From assembly GCA_030601485.1 (NCBI GenBank), contig JAUVTO010000117.1, positions 1-6,151 on the forward strand: a stretch of DNA of 6,151 bases, given 5' to 3'. Below, piece after piece: positions 1 through 5,850 of this stretch (positions are counted from its first letter, which is position 1; each line of letters opens with the position of its first letter). This stretch comes from Desulfobacterales bacterium (GTDB lineage Bacteria > Desulfobacterota > Desulfobacteria > Desulfobacterales > UBA11574). The translations under genes and the position numbers were made by a program. The notes beneath the pieces are model-generated. The model made no database searches. It was not told where the DNA came from and worked only from the letters and a program-made list of their open reading frames with translations.

Positions 1-1
1 A

Positions 2-235
2 GTTTTAAATAAAAAGGGGATTGTATGCCAGAGTGACATCGACCTTTTGTTTAATACAGTGGATTTAGTTTCTGCTTATGGCGCCGACAAAATAATCCTT
101 GTAAGAAAAAACAATGATAATTCAGGTTTCTTCCAGCGAAATCTAATGTGTTTTCAAGCCGATTTAACGCTGGAAAATGCAAAAAATATTCAGGAAGCAG
201 AGAACATTCTCGATGAAAGTACTCAACAATGTTGA
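2..235 (+). CDS. Partial C-terminal end of an unrecognised protein (left edge)
   Basis: This frame is open from the second base of the window to a TGA at 233-235, giving about 77 codons with no convincing internal start; a TTG at 47 is the first possible one. It is therefore best read as the C-terminal end of a gene that begins outside the window. The product is soluble-looking, with a hydrophobic stretch followed by basic residues (DKIILVRKN) and a likely C-terminal amphipathic helix (LTLENAKNIQEAENIL). I do not recognise the family. An 81-codon open frame on the opposite strand covers much of the same region, which weakens the call. A long palindrome follows the stop by about 20 bases, a usual place for a gene-end structure. 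It could also be chance. Confidence 0.35.
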   Translation, partial: VLNKKGIVCQSDIDLLFNTVDLVSAYGADKIILVRKNNDNSGFFQRNLMCFQADLTLENAKNIQEAENILDESTQQC

Positions 236-239
236 TGCA

Positions 240-253
240 CTCGTAAAACGTCC
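240..253 (+). repeat. Degenerate extra copy of the TCGTAAAAAGT repeat motif
   Basis: CTCGTAAAACGTCC differs at one base from the inner part of the right arm of the adjacent palindrome (read on the - strand at 365-378, CTCGTAAAAAGTCC). It lies as a direct repeat just upstream of the left arm (266-279). It may be a leftover of an earlier copy of the element, or part of a small alternative hairpin with 260-267. Confidence 0.4.
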
Positions 254-255
254 GC

Positions 256-388
256 TTTAGACGGTTTCGTAAAAAGTTCAAATTCAAGGCGTGCAAATTT
301 TGTAATCATGAGGCGTACTTTTCGTACGTTGAATGATTACGAAATGCAGCACAACGCAGAAGTTGGACTTTTTACGAGACCGTCAAAA
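256..388 (+). repeat. Long imperfect palindrome, MITE- or REP-like intergenic element
   Basis: The segment folds on itself over almost its full length. The outer stem pairs 260-285 with 359-384: 23 Watson-Crick pairs, 2 G-U pairs and one A-G mismatch. A TTT/AAA extension flanks it at 256-258 and 386-388. The middle (286-296 with 346-358) is irregular but contains GTGC pairing with GCAC. The inner stem pairs 297-309 with 333-345 (12 Watson-Crick and one G-U). An apical stem 312-318 with 324-330 closes a five-base loop at 319-323. No target-site duplication is visible and no protein is encoded. From memory, arms of this type (GACGGTYTCGTAAAAAGT) recur between genes in Desulfobacterales, which suggests a non-autonomous mobile or structured repeat. 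It could also end transcripts coming from the left. Confidence 0.8.
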
Positions 389-438
389 CTGAGAAATAAT
401 ATCAGAAAGCCGAGAACAGCAAATTAAGGAGAATTTGC

Positions 439-474
439 ATGACGTTCTTAAACTCGCAAATAAATTTTTCTTGA
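439..474 (+). other. 11-codon mini-ORF with a good ribosome binding site (possible leader peptide)
   Basis: AAGGAG at 426-431 sits seven bases before an ATG at 439. The frame reads MTFLNSQINFS and stops at TGA 472-474. The ribosome binding site is as good as that of the downstream permease gene, 60 bases further on. It may be a translated leader of the permease transcript, a relic of an older gene start, or chance. Nothing in the peptide (no run of one amino acid, no Trp or Cys) points to classical attenuation. Confidence 0.22.
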
Positions 475-521
475 ATTCAAAATGATTACCTGTTTGTTTG
501 ATGATATTCCAAGCAATGAAA

Positions 522-526
522 GGGAG
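522..526 (+). promoter_or_regulatory. Ribosome binding site that decides the permease start
   Basis: GGGAG ends seven bases before the ATG at 534. The in-frame upstream candidates (TTG 498, ATG 501, ATG 516) have no purine-rich site at proper distance. Starting at 534 also places the first hydrophobic helix near the N-terminus, as is usual in this family. Confidence 0.65.
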
Positions 527-533
527 TGTAATC

Positions 534-1487
534 ATGGTTTTTCCGGTATCGGGTGTTGAAGTTTTTCCTTTAGTTCCGTTTATCGTTGCATTTATTGTTT
601 CTTTTTTTACCTCCATGGGAGGGGTGTCCGGCGCCTTTTTGCTTCTCCCTTTTCAAATGAGCATCTTAGGGTTTACCAGCCCTGCGGTTAGTCCCACAAA
701 TCTGGTTTACAACATCGTTGCGATACCAAGTGGAGTTTATCGCTATATCAGAGAAGGGAGAATGGCCTGGCCCCTGGCCTGGGTTATAATTGCAGGCACA
801 TTACCGGGCGTCTTTATCGGTGCCATCTTTAGAATCCAATACCTTCCGGATCCGAAAAACTTCAAGTTTTTTGTGGGTTGTGTCTTGCTTTACATCGCTA
901 TTAGGCTGCTGTATGACCTGACTGAGAAAGGCGGTGCAAAAAAGCAAAAAACCAGGGAACTCGAAGAAAAATTTAAAAAAAGATCAAATCAAATCCGCTC
1001 CGGACAACAAGTAGCCCTGGAAAGAAAAGCGGCAGTGAGAACGGTTAAATTTTCTCTTACAAACTATACCTATGAGTTTTACGGTGAAACGTTTTCTTTT
1101 AATACCATCATCCTTTTTACGCTGACTTTTATTGTGGGGATAATCGGTGGTACATACGGCATAGGCGGCGGGGCGATTATTGCACCCTTTTTAATGACAA
1201 TTTTCGGACTGCCGGTTTATACGATCGCCGGAGCTGCATTGCTGGGGACATTTTTAACCTCTATTGCCGGTGTTGCCTTTTATACCGTAATTGCTCCCAT
1301 GTATGCCGATACGGGTCTGGCTATCGCACCCGACTGGATGCTTGGTGCACTCTTTGGTGCCGGCGGTTTTTTCGGAATGTATTGCGGCGCCAGGGTGCAA
1401 AAATATTTTCCGGCCAGAGCAATAAAACTTATATTGGGAATTGCAATTCTTTTTCTCTCATTAAAATATATCATCAATTTTTTCTGA
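534..1487 (+). CDS. TauE/SafE family membrane permease (putative sulfite/organosulfonate exporter)
   Basis: The 317-residue polytopic inner-membrane protein belongs to the TauE/SafE (formerly DUF81) family, whose characterised members are linked to export of sulfite, sulfoacetate or related anions; the substrate here is unknown. The two halves carry the family's repeated glycine-rich motif: TSMGGVSGAFLLLP at about residues 26-39, followed by the SPTNLVYNI stretch, and GGTYGIGGGAIIAPF from residue 205, followed by a G-A-A-L-L-G-T helix. Hydrophobic segments fill about residues 10-127 and 190-317. Between them lies a roughly 60-residue, very basic hydrophilic loop (about 128-190, rich in K, R and E), longer than in compact family members and presumably cytoplasmic. 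The gene stands alone, with a palindrome upstream and its own terminator downstream. In sulfate reducers such proteins are commonly suggested to move sulfite or sulfate, which is inference here. Confidence 0.9.
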   Translation: MVFPVSGVEVFPLVPFIVAFIVSFFTSMGGVSGAFLLLPFQMSILGFTSPAVSPTNLVYNIVAIPSGVYRYIREGRMAWPLAWVIIAGTLPGVFIGAIFRIQYLPDPKNFKFFVGCVLLYIAIRLLYDLTEKGGAKKQKTRELEEKFKKRSNQIRSGQQVALERKAAVRTVKFSLTNYTYEFYGETFSFNTIILFTLTFIVGIIGGTYGIGGGAIIAPFLMTIFGLPVYTIAGAALLGTFLTSIAGVAFYTVIAPMYADTGLAIAPDWMLGALFGAGGFFGMYCGARVQKYFPARAIKLILGIAILFLSLKYIINFF

Positions 1488-1489
1488 AC

Positions 1490-1542
1490 AAAACACTCTC
1501 GTAAAAAGTTCGCTTTTCTGACTTTTTATGAGAGTGTTTTTT
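1490..1542 (+). terminator. Intrinsic terminator of the permease gene
   Basis: Bases 1490-1509 pair with 1521-1540 as a 20-bp stem (19 Watson-Crick pairs and one G-U at 1501/1529) around an 11-base loop, and the 3' arm ends in six T residues (1537-1542). The stem begins three bases after the permease stop codon. Its inner part, TCTCGTAAAAAGT, is the same as the arms of the palindrome at 256-388, so this terminator may derive from a collapsed copy of that element. Confidence 0.92.
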
Positions 1543-1623
1543 ACATTTTGGAAAAAATTCCGACACCCTTTCCCTTTCAGTCCAAAATAAGAATTCCATC
1601 CGATCTTAAAAAATATTCTGACT

Positions 1624-1636
1624 TATCAAGGTCTTA
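1624..1636 (+). promoter_or_regulatory. IHF-like binding site
   Basis: TATCAAGGTCTTA fits the enteric IHF consensus WATCAANNNNTTR at every defined position. It is centred about 60 bases before the start site predicted from the sigma-54 promoter, the usual place for IHF to bend DNA between an activator site and the promoter. The motif is short and degenerate, so the support comes mostly from position. Confidence 0.5.
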
Positions 1637-1663
1637 TTTCATCATATCTCCAATAACCATTCT

Positions 1664-1679
1664 TGGCATGTCTCTTGCT
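1664..1679 (+). promoter_or_regulatory. Sigma-54 (RpoN) -24/-12 promoter for the receiver-CBS gene
   Basis: TGGCATGTCTCTTGCT differs from the consensus TGGCACGNNNNTTGCW at only one position, and a T precedes it as in the extended consensus. The invariant GG (1665-1666) and GC (1677-1678) are separated by exactly ten bases. Transcription should begin near 1690, giving a leader of about 150 bases before the ATG at 1840. A sigma-54 promoter needs an enhancer-binding AAA+ activator, and none is encoded in the window. A possible dyad, GGAA-N4-TTCC at 1550-1561, lies in the right distance range for an activator site but is weak. Confidence 0.75.
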
Positions 1680-1705
1680 TTCTTGTTAATGAAGGTTCGA
1701 ATTGG

Positions 1706-1804
1706 ATGAGCAAACCGGTTATCACCATCGATATAAATAATTCCATGAATAATGCGATTATGTTGTTAAAAGAACATAATATCAAGGACAAACAATTTTG
1801 TTGA
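1706..1804 (+). pseudogene. 32-codon ORF resembling the first half of a CBS domain (remnant or leader ORF)
   Basis: An ATG at 1706 opens a 32-codon frame ending at TGA 1802-1804. Its peptide, KPVITIDINNSMNNAIMLL followed by KEHNIK, matches the usual opening of a CBS domain: a V-x-T-I-D strand, then an A-x-x-L-x-x-H-N-I helix. A +1 shift near base 1790 would continue with a plausible second part (FVDHKSRGLKG, compare the usual VVD-x-x-G-R-L-x-G) up to a TGA at 1845-1847. This suggests a decayed or frameshifted CBS gene. The only ribosome-binding-like sequence is GAAGG at 1691-1695, ten bases before the ATG, and it would lie at the very 5' end of the sigma-54 transcript. The ORF may therefore still be translated as a leader. 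The family match is by eye. Confidence 0.42.
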
Positions 1805-1821
1805 CCACAAGAGTCGTGGTC
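1803..1821 (+). promoter_or_regulatory. Small hairpin just upstream of the receiver-CBS ribosome binding site
   Basis: GACCAC (1803-1808) pairs perfectly with GTGGTC (1816-1821) around a seven-base loop. It overlaps the stop codon of the upstream 32-codon ORF and ends two bases before the strong ribosome binding site AAAGGAGG (1824-1831). Ribosomes finishing the small ORF would melt it. A role in translational coupling is possible but not shown. Confidence 0.35.
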
Positions 1822-1839
1822 TGAAAGGAGGCAACTTCT

Positions 1840-2742
1840 ATGACTGAAGGAATTAAAGTCCTGCTGGTGGATGACGAGAAGAGATTTCTGGACTCAATGA
1901 CAAAGCTTTTAATTAGGAGAAAGCAATATGTCATGACCGCCGAAAGCGGTCCGGAGGCCTTGGCACAGATGGAAAAGGAGTCATTTGATGTGGTAATTTG
2001 TGACGTCAAGATGCCGGAGATGAATGGAATTGAAGTCCTGCAGGAGATAAAACGTCGTTTTCCCGATACCGAAGTTATCATGCTTACGGGCCATGCAACA
2101 ATGGAATCCTGTCTTGAGGGCATACGTTTCGGAGCCTTTGATTACCTGATGAAGCCAACCGATATTGAAATTCTTATGGCGAAACTGGAGGCGGCATACG
2201 AGAATAAGACAAAGAAGGATGTCAAGATTCACGATGCTGAATTTGAACGCGATCGGGGGCTAATCATCGAGGAGATACTCCTGAAAGACGTAATAGAGCG
2301 GGATATCCCACACCTTTATGCCGATAGCTCACTTGCGGATGCGGTGCGTACTTTCAAGAAAAAACCGGATGCCCCGGTTAAAGAAAAAATATTTGTCATT
2401 AATGATTCCGGGGAACTTATCGGAAAAGTGAGACGCAGGCATATTCTCGAGGCGGTAATCCCCATATTTCAGAAGGAACAAATCATTAATGGGGATGACC
2501 TTACCTGGAAAGAATTTCTCAATATGGGATCCGGCCCTGCGGGCGTTTTGCCAATCGGCGAGATTATGAATAGGGAAGTGAAATCTTTGGGCGCTGATTC
2601 ACATATCTTAGAGACGGTAAAGTTTATGATCGACAATAATTTAGCCGTACTTCCGGTTGTGCAAGGGAAAAAATTACTGGGAAGAGTTCGGATGTATGAT
2701 CTCCTATTACTAATCAACGATATTATGGCCGAAGCGCTATAG
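1840..2742 (+). CDS. Response regulator: receiver domain fused to a CBS-domain pair
   Basis: The 300-residue protein has two parts. Residues 5-122 are a CheY-like receiver with the acidic pair D11/D12, phosphoacceptor D55 (in DVKMPEMNG), T83 and K105 (KP), so it should be able to accept phosphate. After a charged linker (about 123-145), residues about 146-300 form a CBS-domain pair: the first has the IFVINDSGELIGKVRRRHIL pattern at 184-203, the second begins at IGEIMNREV (239-247) and ends with VLPVVQGKKLLGRVRMYDLL at 270-289. CBS pairs usually bind AMP, ATP or related ligands. There is no DNA-binding, GGDEF or AAA+ output domain. The start is clear, with AAAGGAGG eight bases before the ATG. 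The gene is downstream of the sigma-54 promoter and probably co-transcribed with the next gene, 36 bases away. It likely acts through protein-protein contacts that depend on phosphorylation and energy state, which is inference. Confidence 0.88.
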   Translation: MTEGIKVLLVDDEKRFLDSMTKLLIRRKQYVMTAESGPEALAQMEKESFDVVICDVKMPEMNGIEVLQEIKRRFPDTEVIMLTGHATMESCLEGIRFGAFDYLMKPTDIEILMAKLEAAYENKTKKDVKIHDAEFERDRGLIIEEILLKDVIERDIPHLYADSSLADAVRTFKKKPDAPVKEKIFVINDSGELIGKVRRRHILEAVIPIFQKEQIINGDDLTWKEFLNMGSGPAGVLPIGEIMNREVKSLGADSHILETVKFMIDNNLAVLPVVQGKKLLGRVRMYDLLLLINDIMAEAL

Positions 2743-2778
2743 CCACACGTTTGAGGCCACGCCTGAAGGAGGTAACAC

Positions 2779-3390
2779 ATGGCTGTTATAACCATTTTTG
2801 GACCATATGCTTCAAAAAGAAGGCAGTTCGGCACTGCCCTATCCAAGAAGTTGAACTACAACTACGCGGACAGGAATATAATTCGGGAGATGGCCCGCCG
2901 CGCAAATATATCTGAAGAATATGCGGAATCCTATGAAGATGGTCGATCCAGGGGACTGATGCAGATTCTTTCCAAGACGGTCAGCATGAACTTCATTAAA
3001 AGGATTGTCGGTGATAGTGCAGGGTATATAGATTCCAAGATTTACTTCAAATTGCTGGAAGAGATTGTCATTTCCCTTTACAAAAGAGACAATATTGTCA
3101 TAGTAGGGCGGGGAAGCCACTGTATTCTTCAGGGATATGAGGGTGCATATTTTATAAAGATTAGGGCTGAATGGGAAGACAGAGTCAAAAATGCTAATAA
3201 ATTATTGGCATCGCGAGTTTGCGATATTGAAGACTATATCCTTAAACAGGATAAAAAAGAAATGAAATTCATGGAGTATTTCTACAATGTTGACTGGTTA
3301 GACCCTTCACTATTTAGCCTGGTGATAAACCTGAGCAAACTGAGCATAGAGGAAGGTATACAACAGGTCGTTGATCTGATTTCAGCCTAA
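2779..3390 (+). CDS. Cytidylate-kinase-like protein with an altered P-loop
   Basis: The 203-residue cytosolic protein follows the layout of the cytidylate-kinase-like family (Cytidylate_kin2 type). It has an N-terminal strand-loop-helix (residues 3-25), a Y-x-D-R-x-I-I segment (29-35), IVGRGSHCIL (108-117, with G110, R111, G112 and H114), and a C-terminal VDWLDPSLFSLVINLSKLS (171-189), close to the family's typical D-W-x-D-P-x-x-Y-D-L-V-I-N-T ending. The nucleotide-binding loop is unusual: where relatives have Y-G-S-G-G-R, this protein reads GPYASKRRQFG (8-18), losing the paired glycines. The usual D-x-x-R of the lid region appears as DKKE (158-161). It may therefore be a weak or non-catalytic, regulatory homologue and should not be called CMP kinase. 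AAGGAGG six bases before the ATG fixes the start. Its position 36 bases after the receiver-CBS gene suggests a shared transcript and job. Confidence 0.82.
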   Translation: MAVITIFGPYASKRRQFGTALSKKLNYNYADRNIIREMARRANISEEYAESYEDGRSRGLMQILSKTVSMNFIKRIVGDSAGYIDSKIYFKLLEEIVISLYKRDNIVIVGRGSHCILQGYEGAYFIKIRAEWEDRVKNANKLLASRVCDIEDYILKQDKKEMKFMEYFYNVDWLDPSLFSLVINLSKLSIEEGIQQVVDLISA

Positions 3391-3547
3391 AAAAACATTT
3401 AACTAAGTTCACTGCGCCCCGTCTTCAATTGCAATAAAGGATGATGGTGGAGAAAAAATATATTCTGGAAAAAAGTTCGTGAGTGTACTGAAAATGTGGT
3501 TATTAAACCTGAGTAAACATCATATTTAAAACGAGTTGAAGATATCA

Positions 3548-5128
3548 ATGTCCCATTGTAGAAAATTTCTCCCCCTTGCCGCATTCTTGCTTTTTGGCAG
3601 CATTACAGTGATTCTGTGGCAAAATCAAAACGGCCATGAACGGGAGCTCGTCTTTCGATATACGGAAAGTTCTTCAGAACTAATTCGGAATCGTATCCAA
3701 GATCTGATGAATGCTCGCATGGCTTCACTTGAATTATTGGCCAAGAGATGGGTTCAAAGGATTCCGCCTGACTTTAGCCGGAAGCGTTTCCTTGAGTTTG
3801 CCAAGAATATTTACACGCATTACCCTGGCTTCACGGAGATCAATTGGATCGATCCCGGGGGTGCTATTCGATGGGTTTTTCCGATGAAAAGCAATGAAAG
3901 TGTCATAGGTAAGAGTGTCTATGAAGGTAGGGATTCGCGTGTGCGGGATACATTTAAAGAGGCCGGGAAAAATCTCCAATATGCCGCCACCCCTTGTGTT
4001 GAAATTTTTCAGGGAGAACCCGGTTTCCATACATTCTGGCCTCTGGTCTATACCGGTAAAGTGCAAGGTTTTTTGAACGGTGTATTTCAGGTTAAGCTAA
4101 TTGTGGACACCTGTTTTCCCAGGAACATTTTCAAGGAATTTTGGATCAGGCTTTACGAAGCCGGTCGAGTTGTTTACACGAATGAAAAACAGATCAACAG
4201 TAATCTGAAAAAGGATAAGTTGTGCGTAGTTCGAGAGATCCATTTCCCTGGAAAAATCTGGCAATTGGAACTTATTCCCAAGGCTGCCATTTACCCGCCG
4301 AGGATGGTTTGGAAGCTTTTCCTTCTGACTTTTGGCCTTGCCATATCGGCAATCATTTCAATTCTCCTTCATCTCCTCCTTCAGCGAATGCAAATGTACA
4401 TGATAGCAAGAGACCATGCTCTTCAGGAAGTTAGCGAACGTAAGAAAGCCGAAGACCTTGTTGGTAAACTTTCTCAAACGTTGTTGCAGGCCCAGGAACG
4501 TGAGCGGCAGATGATTTCCCGTGAACTCCACGACAGGGTGGCACAAGACCTTTCGGTTTCAAAAATTGAGTGTGACATGCTTATCAAGAATCAACCTGCA
4601 TTACACCACTCAGCAAAGGAAAAATTACTGAAAATCTCAAATAGCCTTCAAGGAGCCATCAGTGCCGTCCGGGATCTCTCATATGATTTACGTCCTCCGG
4701 TTTTGGATGATATGGGTCTTGTGCAGGCGCTTGAGATCTATTGTGAAGAGTTTTCTGAAAATAGTAACGTTAAAGTCGACTTTAAATCAGCCGGTATGTA
4801 TAAATTAGACCTGGATTTTAATATTGAAATCCATTTTTACCGTTTGGTTCAGGAAGGTCTAAACAATATCCGCAAACATGCCGATGCCGCACAGGCGAAC
4901 ATAATGCTGATGGGAGTCTCTTCGAATATTATTCTTCTCATTGAAGACGACGGAAAAGGTTTTGATGTAAATGCACGGGAACTTGCAATAGGTAATGAGA
5001 AACGGATGGGTCTTCGAAGCATGAAAGAAAGGGTCAACCTGCTTGGAGGCCGAATGAAGATTCAATCACGCCCCATGCAGGGCACAAAAATATCTATAAA
5101 AATTCCTTTTAAAGAGCAAAAGAAATGA
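3548..5128 (+). CDS. Membrane sensor histidine kinase with a CHASE-like periplasmic domain (HisKA_3/HATPase_c, NarL-partner type)
   Basis: The 526-residue kinase has a first membrane helix at about residues 7-24, a periplasmic region of about 225 residues, a second helix at about 253-280, a short coiled linker, and the catalytic core. The periplasmic part reads like a CHASE domain (YPGFTEINWIDPGGAIRWV from residue 92; a late W-x-L-x-L-x-P motif before helix 2); its ligand is unknown. The HisKA_3 box ERQMISRELHDRVAQ puts the phosphorylated histidine at H328. The ATPase domain has N439 in the N-box (QEGLNNIRKH), EDDGKGFD at 466-473 and a GLRSMKERV segment. No PAS or HAMP domain is seen. The ATG at 3548 is preferred over the in-frame TTG at 3536 because a weak GAAG lies six bases before it and nothing suitable precedes the TTG. 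The stop overlaps the next gene's start (ATGA), marking a co-translated two-component pair. Confidence 0.92.
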   Translation: MSHCRKFLPLAAFLLFGSITVILWQNQNGHERELVFRYTESSSELIRNRIQDLMNARMASLELLAKRWVQRIPPDFSRKRFLEFAKNIYTHYPGFTEINWIDPGGAIRWVFPMKSNESVIGKSVYEGRDSRVRDTFKEAGKNLQYAATPCVEIFQGEPGFHTFWPLVYTGKVQGFLNGVFQVKLIVDTCFPRNIFKEFWIRLYEAGRVVYTNEKQINSNLKKDKLCVVREIHFPGKIWQLELIPKAAIYPPRMVWKLFLLTFGLAISAIISILLHLLLQRMQMYMIARDHALQEVSERKKAEDLVGKLSQTLLQAQERERQMISRELHDRVAQDLSVSKIECDMLIKNQPALHHSAKEKLLKISNSLQGAISAVRDLSYDLRPPVLDDMGLVQALEIYCEEFSENSNVKVDFKSAGMYKLDLDFNIEIHFYRLVQEGLNNIRKHADAAQANIMLMGVSSNIILLIEDDGKGFDVNARELAIGNEKRMGLRSMKERVNLLGGRMKIQSRPMQGTKISIKIPFKEQKK

Positions 5129-5802
5129 GTCGGAAAAAGCGCATATTAATCATTGACGACCATCCTCTTTTCCGGGAAGGCATTAAAACGATCATAGGAA
5201 ACAGCCCAGAGTATGAAGTGGTTGGGGAAGCAGGCACCGGGCGTCAAGGACTTCAAATGGCCAGGGAACTCAAGCCCCATCTGGTCTTATTGGATATGGC
5301 TCTGCCGGATATAAGAGGCCTTGTGCTGATCGGTGATATTTTAAAATTTTCCTCCAAAACACGTATCCTGGTTGTCAGCATGCATTCCAAAATAGACTAT
5401 ATCGTAAAAGCATTTCAGTCCGGCGCCATGGGCTATTTGGCAAAGGAATCGGCTGCGGATATGCTCCTGGAGGGAATTGAGTATGTGTTAAAAGGTCATT
5501 ATTTTATGGATATTTCGGTTTCCCATAAGGTGGTAAAAAAGCTTATCGGATTACCGAAAAAGCAGATAGCTGTATCTGGTACCGGCTATGACCAGTTGAC
5601 CGCTCGCGAGCAGGAGGTCATAGTCCTGCTGGCCGAAGGGCTGTCTACAAGCCAGGTTGCTGATAAACTTTTCATCAGCCCCAAAACGGTTGAAAACCAC
5701 CGTAGCAATATTATGCGCAAGCTCGATCTACATAGCATCATTGAACTGACACGCTATGCTGCAAAACTTGGCCTCATCGACGTAGATTTATGGAAAGAGT
5801 AA
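5125..5802 (+). CDS. NarL/FixJ-family response regulator (receiver plus LuxR-type HTH)
   Basis: The 225-residue cytosolic transcription factor begins with a receiver domain (about 6-122) carrying D11/D12, phosphoacceptor D57 (LLDMALPD), S85 and K107. After a linker comes a LuxR-type helix-turn-helix (about 156-221): LTAREQEVIVLLAEGLSTSQ at 158-177, then VADKLFISPKTVENHRSNIM at 178-197, where the recognition helix runs from SPKTVENH. All residues expected for phosphorylation and DNA binding are present, and the length is normal for the family. Its ATG lies inside the kinase stop codon (ATGA), so translation is probably coupled and the kinase is its likely partner. Target genes cannot be read from the sequence. 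No repeated operator half-sites were recognised near the permease or the receiver-CBS gene. Confidence 0.95.
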   Translation: MSRKKRILIIDDHPLFREGIKTIIGNSPEYEVVGEAGTGRQGLQMARELKPHLVLLDMALPDIRGLVLIGDILKFSSKTRILVVSMHSKIDYIVKAFQSGAMGYLAKESAADMLLEGIEYVLKGHYFMDISVSHKVVKKLIGLPKKQIAVSGTGYDQLTAREQEVIVLLAEGLSTSQVADKLFISPKTVENHRSNIMRKLDLHSIIELTRYAAKLGLIDVDLWKE

Positions 5803-5850
5803 TCCCTCATTAACATTCTACCATATCGGTAATATCCTCCCTGTCGTATG

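Noticed and set aside
51..296. 81-codon open frame on the - strand at the left edge
   Set aside because: It runs across the repeat-motif copy and into the left arm of the palindrome, has no convincing ribosome binding site, and competes with the edge-entering + strand frame.
240..388. Possible CRISPR array or transposon end, suggested by repeated TCGTAAAAAGT
   Set aside because: The copies are not evenly spaced, spacers are absent, and there is no transposase gene or target-site duplication in the window.
1782..2123. 113-codon open frame on the - strand
   Set aside because: It lies mostly opposite the receiver domain, whose conserved residues prove the + strand is coding.
2469..2846. 125-codon open frame on the - strand
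   Set aside because: It is a shadow of the second CBS domain and the start of the kinase-like gene, both well supported on the + strand.
3391..3547. Sigma-70 or sigma-54 promoter in the gap before the histidine kinase
   Set aside because: No GG-N10-GC element was found, and the -35/-10-like pairs are poor matches or badly spaced, although a promoter probably exists there.
3734..4066. 110-codon open frame on the - strand
   Set aside because: It lies opposite the periplasmic domain of the histidine kinase and shows no motif or ribosome binding site of its own.
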